A stretch of 64,000 nucleotides of DNA. Origin: Ceratotherium simum simum. Its lineage: Eukaryota; Chordata; Mammalia; Perissodactyla; Rhinocerotidae. Within the stretch, counting starts at the first letter, position 1. Every line of letters starts with the position of its first letter. Where the stretch lies: the NCBI RefSeq assembly GCF_000283155.1, contig NW_004454180.1, positions 16,671,909-16,735,908 of the forward strand, in the 5' to 3' direction. This document shows, piece after piece, positions 45,715-56,914 of the stretch. A model generated the notes under the pieces. It did not search any database. It saw nothing but the letters and a program-made list of their open reading frames with translations, and was not told where the DNA came from. A program made the position numbers and the translations under genes.

Positions 45715-45985
45715 TTTTTTTTTTTTTTTTTTTTTTAGGAAACGCCTTTGAAGTGTCCTGGAGCCTTGAGGTGGGAAGCGGGTGGAATTCCTCTGTCGGG
45801 AGCAGCAGGCTTCTTGCCTAGCGCAGATGGGTTCCGGCACCCGCAACAATAGCAACAAATGTAGCCGAGTCCCCGCCTTTGATGTGAGAAGATGAAACAT
45901 GGTGTCAAGCGAGCGCTGGAAGGTCCACTGAAATGTGATAATATGGAAGCCTGATACCTTCGGGGCCAAGGCCTTGTAAAGATAA
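45715..45985 (-). other. Poly-T-anchored segment, possible antisense retrocopy
   Basis: A run of more than 20 T at 45717-45737 is followed by about 240 bases of non-SINE, non-L1 sequence. Read on the minus strand it ends in poly-A. It has an open frame (45969-45703) but no AATAAA just upstream of the tail and no clear target duplication. Hence it is only a candidate processed insertion. Confidence 0.22.
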
Positions 45986-46654
45986 AGATCAGATTATTAA
46001 TGACAGTTTCCAGTTAAAAAAAATTCTTAAGATGTGTTTGATCAGCAGGTCCCATGCAGACGTCCCTGCTTGCAAACACGTGCGGACCACATGCTTGCAA
46101 ATGGAAAGACTCAGCTTGCAAAGCAAATGCTTTGGGAGCAGACTGGCCCAGGAGCCCCAGGTCCTCCTCATCTTAGCAGGAGGCTTGGCATGAAGCCAGA
46201 GCCACTAAGTGCCCACCTCTCTGGACTTCTGGCATCTTCGAGGGCACCCTGCAGACTGTTTCTGGCTATCAAGGAACCACTGTGGAGGTCCGAGCTGGGT
46301 GCAGCCCTGCCTGGAGGCTGTCGAGGTGAGGGAAGGACTCTCTCTCATTTGGTGGGAAAGGGGCTGCAGACTCTGCAGCTCCCCTTATATGTGGGTGGGA
46401 GGCCGGGGAAAGGGAGGCAGCTGCTCCAGCAGGCTTATCTGTGGAAGAATGGGGGATTGAGATGTGAGCAGCCCCCAAAGGTTCCATTGGCTGCCCCCGA
46501 CCTAGAGATCCTGTCCAAGGTGCATCCTTGAGAGGGCATGGTCCTTTCCTCAAACGAGGTGGTTTCAGCAGGATAACACATCAGGCAGGTAGGGTCCACG
46601 TTGCTGGAACTGTTGCAGGGTGAGGGTGGATTCTACACGGGGCGAGGCTCCAGC
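45986..46654. other. Unique sequence, no gene recognised
   Basis: The 165-codon plus frame at 46034-46531 lacks recognisable motifs. Confidence 0.45.
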
Positions 46655-46750
46655 CAGCATGAGAATAAGGCCTCAGTTTCCTCAGCTGTAACTGAAGAGG
46701 GCCGACCCAAGTGACCGCTGTGGTCCTCTGTACCTTGGATCCCCGCTGTC
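46655..46750 (+). mobile_element. MIR SINE tail fragment
   Basis: 'gcctcagtttcctcagctgtaactgaagagggccg' matches the conserved 3' part of MIR. Confidence 0.6.
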
Positions 46751-47054
46751 AGCTGTTAACTCCCCCGTATAAAGTCGTCCAGACCACTCGATGCAGACAG
46801 TCAGACTGAACAAAGGGACAGGACGGGAAGGGAAGTTTCCGAGCGCGAGGATCTGCCTGGGCTGGGCTGCTGGGGGACCTGTTCAGGCAGCAGGAAGTTG
46901 GCAGCGGGGGCAGAGAGGTGCTGGGAGGGAAAGCAGAGGTGTGTGGGCAGGGGATGGCAGGGCTGCTGTTGTCAGGGTTGTCACCACCCTCTGTGGGGCA
47001 TCTCCCCTCAAGCCTCCCCAGGGTCTCGGGGGACATGCAGGCCCTGTCTCACTT

Positions 47055-47165
47055 GTCTTGGATGAGTAAGCCGGGCTCACAGAGGCAGGTATATCCTGAA
47101 TCGAGATTTGAATCCCCGCCTCTTGACTCCAAGCCGGTCTCGTGACCATGGACATTCGCTGTGTC
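47055..47165 (+). mobile_element. MIR-like SINE fragment
   Basis: 'gctcacagaggcaggtatatcctgaatcgagatttgaatccccgcctcttgactccaagcc' matches the MIR stretch ending 'gggattcgaacccaggcagtctgactccagagcc'. Confidence 0.6.
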
Positions 47166-48399
47166 TCCTGGATCATCCAGCTGTGAAGCCCCTGCCCTGG
47201 CGTTGGCCACCCGCTGCCTCTCTCTCCTTCGGCAGCATGGCCAAAGGAGGATTTGTGAGGCTCCTGAACGATGCATTCACTCAGACGAGATGGTGCTGGC
47301 CATGAAGGCCACTTACTGAGATGTCAGGGCCCACAGCGCCAGCTGCATGGTGGCTCCGAGGATAGACAATGGAAGGCTGGTGTTGGTGTCAGCAGACCGG
47401 ACTCAGAGTCCAGCTCCCAGTGCTCCAGCAGGCCCTCACTCCTCTGTCCCTCACTGGTCAGCAGTGGAGGGTAGGCCCACATCTCCTCTGGGGTCCCTGG
47501 AAGGCTGGAGCGAATGAGTGAACGCAGAGTCTCGTCCCTGCACCAGGCTGAGCTCAGCTGTTGTCTGACCGTCCGTTGTTATGGCAGTTTGTGCGTGGGC
47601 TCGCTGAAAAGCACAGAGCAGAGGTGTGGGTACTTGATTAAATGATTCCTGGATGTGAGGACAGCACCAAGCCCTTGACGAGGGCACTGAACTTACTCTG
47701 AACAGCGGGGAATTGCTCTCAGGTGGGCCTTTTGTGCGTGTCTGACAGAGATGGGTGAACCCACGCAGAGTCCTCCACCGAGGCGGCGGGCTTGGGCAGA
47801 AGTGGTCTCCGGCCATCGCCGACACCCACATGCCCCAGGAGGACGGCTGGTGTGTCTATGTGCTGGCCCTCTAGGAACACAGGAGGGCGCGTAGGGAACG
47901 GAGTGCCACTTGCTCGGCAATGGTGACTCATCTGAGGAAGACAAGTGCCTGGGGGTTTCAGAGCAGGAAATGTCTATTGTCTGCTTCCTCTGGGTGTGAA
48001 CGTGACCCATGAGAGTCCAGCCTGCTTAAGCGTTTACAGGCTATTCTCTTCCCTGTGAAGTAACCCTGCAGGGAGATGAGCAGATCTAAGTGCTCCTCAG
48101 GGGATCCCAGTGTGAGCCGAGCTTGAGGATCTCTACGCCAAATCTCCATAGTCCAAGTTATGAAGAAATCAGCAGGACTCATTTCTGCTGGTCACCATCA
48201 CTGCATCCATCGCCCCTCTGCACCAATAGCCCTCGAGGACTTCAGTCTGCACTCGAACCCAGGGCATGGAGAAGTCGTCCTTTTCATAGACCAGGTATCC
48301 CTACCACTCATGCACCAGCGCTCTCCCGCCCTCTCACCCTGCTTCCTGGGGAAATGCTGCCCATTTCTGGCTGGTTTTCTCCTGAGGCAGGTGGACTGC
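47166..48399. other. Unique sequence, no gene recognised
   Basis: No repeat or gene recognised. A weak MIR-like stretch may lie at about 47370-47470. Confidence 0.45.
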
Positions 48400-48545
48400 C
48401 GTGCATGTCACGCGTAAGTTCGAATCTCACTCTGGCTCGGCGAGGCTTTGCTACTGTTTTCACTGTGGGACGCTGACTTGTTGGGAGACGAAACCTTCGT
48501 GTATTTCTTTACAAAGGTGTGTTAGGATTGTTCCCAAACTCTGTC
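48400..48545 (+). mobile_element. Possible MIR SINE
   Basis: 'taagttcgaatctcactctggctc' followed by 'gggacgctgacttgttgggagacgaaacc' is consistent with a diverged MIR 5' half. Low certainty. Confidence 0.35.
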
Positions 48546-50100
48546 TGATGTTGATTCATCCAGAAAAACACACACACACAAGCACGGAGATCAGAGACTA
48601 GACATTGGCTTCACCAGATCTGCACTGCGCCCCCACGATGCCTTCATGAGGAGGTGGGGATCTCAGCCCAGAGCCTGGACCACCTCAGAGCATGGGAGGG
48701 GAGGCACCTGACTCTCAACTCTGCCCCACTCTGGTTGTTCACGTCTAACTTGCAGCCGAGCCTCCTTGTGATCCAAAAGGGCTGCAAAATGACAGTCATG
48801 TTGTCTCGGTGTGCCTTCTGCAGGTGCAAGCCATGCTGTGGGGACAGGCGAGCAGCTGCAGGGCCGCGGTCTGCCAGGACGCAGCTGCCTGGTACACACT
48901 GGCGCTAGAGCGGGTCCTGGCTGACGTTCGCACGCTGAGACTGACCCCATCCCACCCCACGCCCGGGGTCACTCGATAGGACACCATCCTCCCATCCAGT
49001 CTCTTCCTACCGGGTTACATTTTTGCTTTGGGAAAATTGTGCCTGTGAATTCCCTTCAGTGGCCTCATCTAAAAAAGTGGGCTTCCAAAATGCAGGTCCA
49101 ATGGACTCAGACAAAGTCTAAACATGTGTCTAAGAATGCGCAAAACTAGGCTCCTTGGCTGTAAGCCTCCACCCACTGGCCAGGCCCCCCATTGGACATC
49201 CTAAAACAAGAAGACGCCTCCTGGGCCAGACCCACTTGGAGTCCTCTGAAGACATCGGTAGCCACATGGCTTCTCCTTTTCCTTCTCTGCCATGAGCCTG
49301 GCATGTTGGATGCACCACAAACGTTGATCACAACATCCCTGCTTGCTCCTAAACTGAAACTACGCACCGCCTCCAACCGTGAGAGGTTGGGCGTGGCGTC
49401 ACTTAATTACCACCACCCTAATTTTGGTTTAAAATGTTCTGACTTTGACATTTAATAATATTTGACTTCAGCTGTGAAACATAACCAAAGATAGACTATC
49501 TCACAAAAATCACATCCCACGTATTTCAGAACAGTAGCATTGGCTCTGTCAACCCACGTTTCTGGCCAAATATGGAAAGAGAGACGCACTTTGCGAAAGC
49601 TGGTTTGGACATTTGCACAAGGCAGTTCCCTGGAAAGAGCCTTGGTAAGAACACACTATTCCATTAGACTGGATGCCCTATTTCACCTCTGCACAGGCCT
49701 GTCATCTCCAAGGTCATCGAAGCGCTTGGCAAGCCTCCTCTTTAGTATGGTCCAAGGCGGGAGCTCAGCCTGGGCTTCCCAGGGGACTGAGAGTCAAGAG
49801 AATGGCTGTCTTGTAGCCGGGACGCCGGACCTGGGGAGGAGGAAGTAAGTGGGTGAGCAGGTGCCTTCCCTCCCCCGGGACCGTTCTGCCTCTGCCTGGC
49901 TCCTCTGGAGTCAGGAGGCAGCCTGGCTCCAGAGAACTAGGGTGACTCTGGGGGAGTCAGAGGTTAATGTCCAGGCTGCAGTGCAGAGCATGGGGTGCGA
50001 AGCCTGGGTGGTCACTGCCCTCTCTCTCCACTGGGCAATGCTGTGCTTCCTTTCCAGAGCTCATTAGAGACCCACCTTGAAAGGCACAGAGCTGTTTCAC
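48546..50100. other. Unique sequence, no gene recognised
   Basis: 49390-49540 is AT-richer and enhancer-like in style. No exon is supported. Confidence 0.45.
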
Positions 50101-50320
50101 GTGCCGTTTTCCGTTTGTCCGCGATGCTGCTCCAAAGGGCCGTAACTAGGGGAGGGTGTGCTCGCGCAGCCGGAGACGCCCCCACTGCAGCCCTGGGGAT
50201 GCGTCACTGCGGCTGGGCTGCAGGAGCTGGGCACGAGCAGACACGGGCACGAGGTTCGGTCCTCAGCTCGGCTCTGCGCCTGAGTGCGGGTGGCCTGTGC
50301 CCTGTTCCTGGAGGGGCGGG
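50101..50320. promoter_or_regulatory. Small CpG-dense patch
   Basis: I count 19 CpG in 220 bases at roughly 65% GC, near or above the usual observed/expected threshold for a CpG island. No repeat explains it. An open frame crosses it (49995-50393) but shows no known protein. It could be a promoter of an unannotated transcript or a methylation-protected enhancer. Confidence 0.3.
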
Positions 50321-51728
50321 GAAGTCAGTCTCAGGACTTGGATGCTGCTTTAAAAACATGGAGGAAGCCAGATACAGACTCCTGAAACATTAGCAACCCT
50401 GGGGTTCGCCTTGCACTGTTTTTGCATTTTGGAAAAGACCCAGGACAGGGCTGTCTTTCTTAAGCTGATGGACGTCTCCACTCTCCCTTCTTCCTGCTTC
50501 TCCCCTGGACACCCGGTCAGGCGTCCTTGCTGCCCTGCGGTTGGGCGGTCATGGGCAGGGGTCGCAGCTGTGGCTGCCGGTTGGCCTGACCCATGTGAGT
50601 GATGGAGACCTGGCCAGGCCCCCACTCCTGTCCTGCTGTCCTTCCCTGTCCCCCGGGGCTCTGATGAAGGGAGAGCCGCATGCATGCGGGAGCCGTGAGC
50701 AGGCCGCCGGGGCGTCTGTTTACCTTGGCCTCCTCGCTCTCCAGCCAGCCTGTCTTCCCGGGTGGAAACGCTCAGGACAGGCTCTTGCCTGGTTTCACCC
50801 TGTGCTCCTGCCTGCTGGCCTCTTCTTGGGAAGTAAGGCCCGTGGCTGTATCGACATTGTACAGAGAGTTTGTGTTCACTGGGTATTGAGGGGGCCTTTG
50901 CATTGCTGTCAGGTGACTGGGTTTCCCACGGGTTGCACCATATTTTGGGGGTGCAAGGTAAGCCTGGGACTGAAAGGGGTCAAGGCCCCGGGAACGGGTC
51001 ATGCTGTGGCTTTTGCACCAATATTCTTTTAAGCAAGTTCCCAGTTTGCATCAGAATAAGGGCTGTGCCCTAAAGGGGTGGTCAGTGAACTTGCAGTGTT
51101 ATGACCTGTCTGCAGGGTCGTCACCTCCAGGGCGGTCACAAGGACTGTTGGGTCTCAGTGGACGACAGCTAAGGAGGGTGGCCCCAGTGACCAGCCTCGT
51201 GTGGTCTGTAGGTAGCTGAGTGGACAAGGCGGTCGGGCGTCAGAACACAGGAGCCGGGCACAGGAAACGCCAAGGAGCAGGCTATGCAGAAGCACGCGTC
51301 CTACATGGACGGACGGCTCTGCCCGAGCGGTGCTTACAGCTGAGCAATGCCCCCAGCTGTGCTCCGGGTGGGAAAGGGTTTTCTTAGAGTCAACACAGGT
51401 TTAACTAAGATCGCTACATCTCCGTGTCAGAAGGGGTGACGTTTTTGCAGCCCCAGGCCCCATGTCTGGGCCCTCCCCGGAGACGCAGTGCCAACGGAAG
51501 AAGGCTCCAGAGGATCCCCTTGGCTGGAGGCCTGGCATCCTCCCCTCCCTCTACCTGCACTTTTGACTCTAGAGCCCATTTGTTCCATTGCTCTACTCCT
51601 TTTCACCTATTTCAAAGTCTGCACGGGTGAGTTGGGGTGAGCAGCCCAAATAATGTGAACAGGGGAAGCAGTCATTTTTATAGGAAGAGGAGCGTTAAAG
51701 AATAAATGTTGTCTTTATCAATGGTTGC
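50321..51728. other. Unique GC-rich sequence, no gene recognised
   Basis: A short open segment between acceptor-like ATTGCTGTCAG (ends 50911) and donor-like AAG|GTAAGC (50958) is too small to support a call. Confidence 0.45.
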
Positions 51729-51938
51729 TTTTCTTTCTTTCTTTCTTTTTTTTTTTTTGTTGAGGAAGATTGGCTCTGAGCTAACATCTGTGCCAATCTT
51801 CCTTTACTTTGTGTGTGGGTCACTGCCACAGCACGGCTGATGAGTGGTGTAGGTCTGCGCCTGAGATCCGAACCCACGAACCCAGACCACTGAAGCAGAG
51901 TGCACTGGACTTAACCATTATGCTGCTGGGCCTGCCCC
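51729..51938 (-). mobile_element. ERE SINE, minus strand (diverged form)
   Basis: A T-rich tail with TTTC units, 'gaggaagattggctctgagctaacatctgtgcc', 'ctgccacagcacggctgatgag', 'ctgagatccgaacccacgaacccag', and the head ending 'ttaaccattatgctgctgggcctgcccc'. Confidence 0.92.
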
Positions 51939-51954
51939 TGCTGTTTCTTTATCT

Positions 51955-52145
51955 TTACACCGAGTCATGCATTTCATATTTATCTCCCCTTGGTTGCACA
52001 ACTGCCCCGTGCAGTGGGCATTCTTGTCAAGCCCATTTGATGGATAAGGACACTGAGGCACAGGAGTTAGGCCTTGTGTGAGGGCAGTCTCACTACTAAT
52101 TCCTGGGAGAATCCAAACTCGAATCCAGCGTGCGTTCCACATGTC
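51955..52145 (+). mobile_element. MIR SINE
   Basis: 'ccgtgcagtgggcattcttgtcaagcccatttgatggataaggacactgaggcacaggagttagg' followed by 'gggagaatccaaactcgaatccagcg' is a MIR body in plus orientation. Confidence 0.75.
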
Positions 52146-53094
52146 ACAGGCTGGCCGTCAGAAAGAGACGTAACTCTTAAATTCTGAATGTCCTTTCAAA
52201 AGTGTTCTGTAGCTGAAAACAAAGCTCAAACCTTCTCCCCACACATTTGGTATTTAAATTAGAGAGCAATACCTCAAGGCACGGCGTGGATTCCTGAATC
52301 TACGGGAACACCGAGAGCATGCGAAGTCAACCCCCAAGAGTCCCAGGGAGTTGAGACAGCCTGTGCCATTGCCATTATTTCTGGAATGATGCGAAGGGCA
52401 CAGAGGGAAGGCGGTCCAAGGGGTTTATTGAACACAAAGAGGAGAATTTCCAAGGCCGTCCGGCCTTGTCACCCAGCAGCCATCCTTTGGTTCTAAGATT
52501 ACAAGGCGGGGGTTTCTCATTTCAGTGAAGACTTGGGGGCCCTGCAAGTTCTTTGATTGCCACAGGAAATGTGTTTAGGCTCAGGAGACTCCCTTCTGGC
52601 ATATTTTAGAGCTACTTTCAACAGCACGGGTTAAAACAGAAGGGATTTCGGTGTACTTTTCAGTTAAAAAGATAAGGCACTGTCAGGGTCAGCGATGGTT
52701 TGCAATTATAATCAGATGGGTGTCAGTTCGCAGAGAACAACTTTCTGGGGAAGTGCAGGAAGGAAGCACAGGTATTTACATGTCTTAGTGTCACCTTTTC
52801 CAGAGGGCGTCTTGGCTGTTGCGATCCTGTGTCATTCCCCATGCTGTGTGGCCTCCCCCAGGCTGGCTCTGCATCTCTGATACCCGCTCGTGCTGGGTGC
52901 CCTGGAAACAGAGCTCGCTGTGATGCAAAGATCTGCTGGAGAATTTATAAAGCAATCTCTCGTTTCTAGTTGATGGTGACAAAGTTGAGATATTGGCACA
53001 TCTTTTCTATTTCATGTCAAAGATTCACAGTATGAAATACATTAAAAAGATGTTTCTAGAGGACAAGTTAAGTATCAAAAAATAAAAGGAACTT
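52146..53094. other. Unique AT-balanced region, candidate conserved non-coding element
   Basis: No repeat and no frame of note. It contains motifs such as TTTGCAATTATAATCAGATGG near 52699 and TTCTTTGATTGCC near 52549. Its style is enhancer-like, and conservation is untested. Confidence 0.3.
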
Positions 53095-53144
53095 AAACAT
53101 CTACCGAGAAGAGTATTGAAAACATCTACCGAGAAGAGTATTGA
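53095..53144 (+). repeat. Perfect 25-bp tandem duplication
   Basis: The unit beginning AAACATCTACCGAGAAGAG occurs at 53095-53119 and again, identical, at 53120-53144. Two exact copies suggest a recent replication-slippage or repair event. Confidence 0.95.
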
Positions 53145-53688
53145 GGGAACTCAGGCATCCCCTTTACAGTGCCCGTCCTATGATCCTGGCCTGGGTAACA
53201 ACGCTCGGGGGTCATGCACGGGTTGCCTAGTGCCGTTGGAAGAAAGTGCTGAGCAAGCTTACAATCCTATCTTCAGTTTTGTTTGGTCAGATCCTCTGGT
53301 TGTTTCATCAACATTATGGAGTTCTGCTCCCTTGTCAGATGGAAACGTTTAAGTATAACAAATGGCAGGACCACAGCCAATAGAGAATAGATTAATCAAT
53401 ACTTCCACAAATGAAGACACACAACTCAAACCTTATCTCAAATCTTAGAGGCAAAATCAAGCTTTTATTTTATTTTTTGGGAGGAAACTATAAATTTGAC
53501 TACTTTGCATTTACTTTTAGGTAGAACTATTGACAGAGTTCTGTCAGGGAGGAAGAAATTTTCCTCTACCCTTCCAGAGGGACGGAGCCTGAGGACATGG
53601 GGACTTTCTGTCTGGGACCCTCCCAGACAGCCCTACCTGTCTCTTCCTTTGGCTGGTCCCGATGTGTATCCTTTAAAATAAAGCTGCA
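53145..53688. other. Unique sequence
   Basis: No gene recognised. Confidence 0.45.
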
Positions 53689-53968
53689 GGGGCCGGCCCG
53701 GTAGGGTAGCGGTCAAGTTCACTGGCTCGGCAGCCCAGAGTTCACCTGGTCAGATCCTGGGCATAGACCTACTCACGGCTCACCAAGCCATGGTGGGGCG
53801 CTGTCCCACATAGAGCAACTAGAAGGATATGCAACTATGACATGTAACTATCTACTGGGGCTTTGGGGAGGAAAAAAAAAAGGAAAAAAGGAGGAAGATT
53901 GGCAACAGATGTTAGCTCAGGGCCAATCTTCCTCAAAAAAAAGAAAAAGAACAATTTAAAGAAAAGAA
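53689..53968 (+). mobile_element. ERE SINE, plus strand (diverged form)
   Basis: Head GGGGCCGGCCCGGTAGGGTAG, 'cagatcctgggcatagac', 'gcaactagaaggatatgcaac', 'ctactggggctttgggg', one 'gttagctcagggccaatcttcctc' tail and an A-rich end. The flanks AATAAAGCTGCA (before) and AAGAAAGCTGTA (after) are a probable duplication with two mismatches. Confidence 0.94.
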
Positions 53969-53984
53969 AAGAAAGCTGTAATCC

Positions 53985-54749
53985 TAGGTATGCTGCTTTT
54001 CTGAATTCTGCCAGTTGTTCTAGCAAATTTTCAAACCCGTGGGGGTCGTGGGAACCCCAAATTTGTAGCCAGCTGATCAGAGCTGCAGGGGATCTGGAGC
54101 CCTTGAGCTTGCGGCTGGAGTCTCGGCCTGTGCCAACTTCACCCTGAGGAGCTGCTGCGTCCGGAGTGCACTGCAGACCCGTTGGCATCAACGTGGCGAC
54201 ATCTAAATCCTGACACGGGGCTCCCAGTCAAATGAGATCACAAGGGAAACCTGAGAGAGGGGATCTGTGCTTCTGCTGGGACCTCTTGGGGTTGAGCAGC
54301 GTGGTCAAAACACTGACTCTTAAAATGCCTTTTGGCATGTTATTCCGAATCTTTATGTTAAATCACTAGAGACAAATATTTACAGTAAGAGAAAACGCAG
54401 TGCTGCTGGGGATCTGTAAGAGGTTGATGAGCCGTGCGTCCTAAGATCAGGGCCATGGGGCAGTGATTCAGCTGGACTTGACCACCCACTGGAATTGATC
54501 ACCTTCTCTCCAGAGCTCCTTCCGCACCCCGTTTCTGCCTGTTAGAACACTTGTCACACCGCACACACACACCTTTCTCCTCTCCGGAACCGCGCCTGAG
54601 GAGGCGGAGGGCTGGTCTTGTTTATTTTTGCAACCCCCGGACACCTAGGGAATTGCATGCAGGAGGGTGTGGTCTGCAAAGACCCTGCCAACAATGCAGT
54701 TTCCCCAGAGAGAAGAAATAAATACCCCTGGTGTGGTGCCTAGACACGG
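53985..54749. other. Unique sequence
   Basis: No gene or repeat recognised. Confidence 0.45.
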
Positions 54750-54777
54750 CATCCCACAGTTCACCAACTGTGGGATG
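54750..54777. other. Perfect 12-bp inverted repeat (hairpin)
   Basis: CATCCCACAGTT (54750-54761) and its exact reverse complement AACTGTGGGATG (54766-54777) are separated by a CACC loop. Outside a short mismatch the flanks ACAC and GTGT can pair further. No known terminator or RNA family is recognised. Confidence 0.9.
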
Positions 54778-56389
54778 AGTGTGTGCCGCGGGAAGCCAGC
54801 ACCCCACCTCTGGGGGCTCAGGGAACCCCGGCAGGTGGGGCCTGGGCGCTGGCATCTCCCTGCTTGGTCTCGTGTCCCTGGACGACTTTTCTCTGCAGCC
54901 ACGCAGTTCGGCCCGTTTCTGACAGAGAATCACAGGGAGTTCTCTGTCACTCTGGGTCGTGGTTCCAAGTCCTTTAAAGAGCAGAGTGTTTCAGCCTCAT
55001 CTTCGACTCCCACATTCCTGTCGTCTTCATTTCTGTTCCAGTCAACATCCTCAGCCGATGACCTCCCTTCTCTTGCTGTGACTGTTTTCACTATCAAATG
55101 TTCCCCCCACTGTGGCAGCTGGAGTTCAAAGCTGCCCCCCTGCCGCAGAGTGTGTCCTTGGCGGATTTTCTGTGGAGCTGGTTAATGCCCCACGGCACAT
55201 GGTTCCTGCAGGAGCAGCCCTGGGTTGGGCTCTTCAAAGCAAATAAGAATCTGCCAGAAAGAGTGATGAATCCCCCCCTACCCCCACCTGCCCCACTGTG
55301 CCCTCAGCATTGGTGTCACAGACTTTCTTCTGAGGGGGAGAGTCAATAATTTGAGTGTTCCTGCCCCTGGGTCATGCCTCTGTGACGGACCCGCCTGTGC
55401 CGGGTGCAGCCAGCAGGGACAAGCCAGCAGGCGGGCAGCCCAGGCCTCCACCTCGGCAAATTCAGTAAAGACTGTACACAGTGTGATCTGTCCGTCTGTG
55501 CACGTGATCCTTAAAAGGACACGCGGTACAGAATGACCCTGTGTCGGAGCTGGGGACACGGTCTAGCGGTCAGAATAGAATTTTGGAATTGTGGCCAGAC
55601 ACTGCTCACCAAAAACTACAATTAGTTAGTGGGTGGACAGGAAACTCCCGTCACCCAGAGCTGGGCTTTTCCAGGATCAGCTGGGCCATGGCAGCAGGCA
55701 CGGAGCATCACAGGGGGCGGGCCTGGAGCCTCCGTCACGCCAGCCTACCCACGCAACCAGTGCCCGGCAGAGATGGCGGCAACCTTCCGAGAGTCTGGCT
55801 GGTGGGTGGGTGTCTGGACAGAACAGCTCAGCCCAGAGCCAGCTCCTGCCCTGCTGCAGAGGCAGCTGCCCCGGAGGGTCATCACTGGCCTCTCTCGGGG
55901 GGCGGGGGGACGACGAGCCCTTGCCGAGCCACCTCCCTTGAGCAGACCTGAGCGTCGTGGAGCCGTGTGCCAGCAATCACTTGTACTGGCTCCTGCCACA
56001 CACTCGCAGGAATTCCCACTTACTGTCAGCTGCTGTCAGCCGAGAACCTGTCAGTAAGGATGAGAGAGGGCCACCTGGAAGGCCCAGTGTTTGCCTTTCT
56101 TTCTTAAATTCTGGATATGCATCTCAGAGAAAGCACAAAAGCAGTTCCAGGAGATCCCCGGTGAACAGTCTTGATTGGGTAGAATCATATAAAGAATGTT
56201 TTCTTTATACAGAAATGTGTCCGTTATACCCAGAGGTGGCTCCCTAACTGGACTTTGGAGAGAAATCAGGAAAGGTTGACGGGCACTGCGGCTGTGTCGT
56301 GTTGACCACAGAGGATGGAGTCCTCACCAGGCGCCTACTTGTCCACCATTGCGGTAGGTGGCATTTTCCAAAGACGCTGTCACCTCTCT
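54778..56389. other. Unique GC-rich sequence, no gene recognised
   Basis: Frames such as 54667-55185 and 55541-55951 show no domain. Overlapping open frames on both strands at 55629-56057 mark composition, not coding. Confidence 0.45.
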
Positions 56390-56914
56390 ACATCCCATCC
56401 TCCAGGGTCTTCTTACAACAGGACCCTGGGCTCCTCCACTCAAGGGGCCACTGTGTCCCCTCTCTTTGGACCCAGGCAGGCCTTGTAACCGTCTCCACCA
56501 ATAGAACATGGTGGAGGTGGTGCTGGTGCCTTTGGGGACCAGGTCATAAAGGTCAGGACAGTTTCCACCGTGGTCTCTTAGCTCTGTCACTATCGAGACA
56601 CTTGCTCCAGAAGCCCAACCATGATGTTGGGAGGAAGTGGGGGCACATGCAAAGGCCACGTGGTTCCCAGCCGGGCCCCCAGCTGACAGCCTGCACGGAC
56701 CACCAGATCTTTGTGGAAACAGCCTTCAGGTGGTCCCTGATCCCACTGTGATTCCCCCAGCAGAGGCCCCAGACACTGTGGCGCAGAGACACCACACCCA
56801 CAGCACCTGGGCCAAATTCTGACCCACAGGAACCCAGAAAGGTAATAAAAGATTACTGTCATTTTCAGCCACCAAGCGTGGGGTAATTTGTTAGGCAGAA
56901 TAGATGCTAATTCA
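56390..56914 (+). mobile_element. Solo LTR, MaLR/MLT1-like
   Basis: 'ttgtaaccgtctccaccaatagaacatggtggaggtggtgctggtgcc', 'gcctgggccaaattctgacccacaggaacccagaaagg', 'taataaaagattactgtcattttcagccaccaagcgtggggtaatttgttaggcag' are characteristic blocks, including the AATAAA signal near the end. The 5' limit is approximate, and no internal region follows. Confidence 0.72.
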
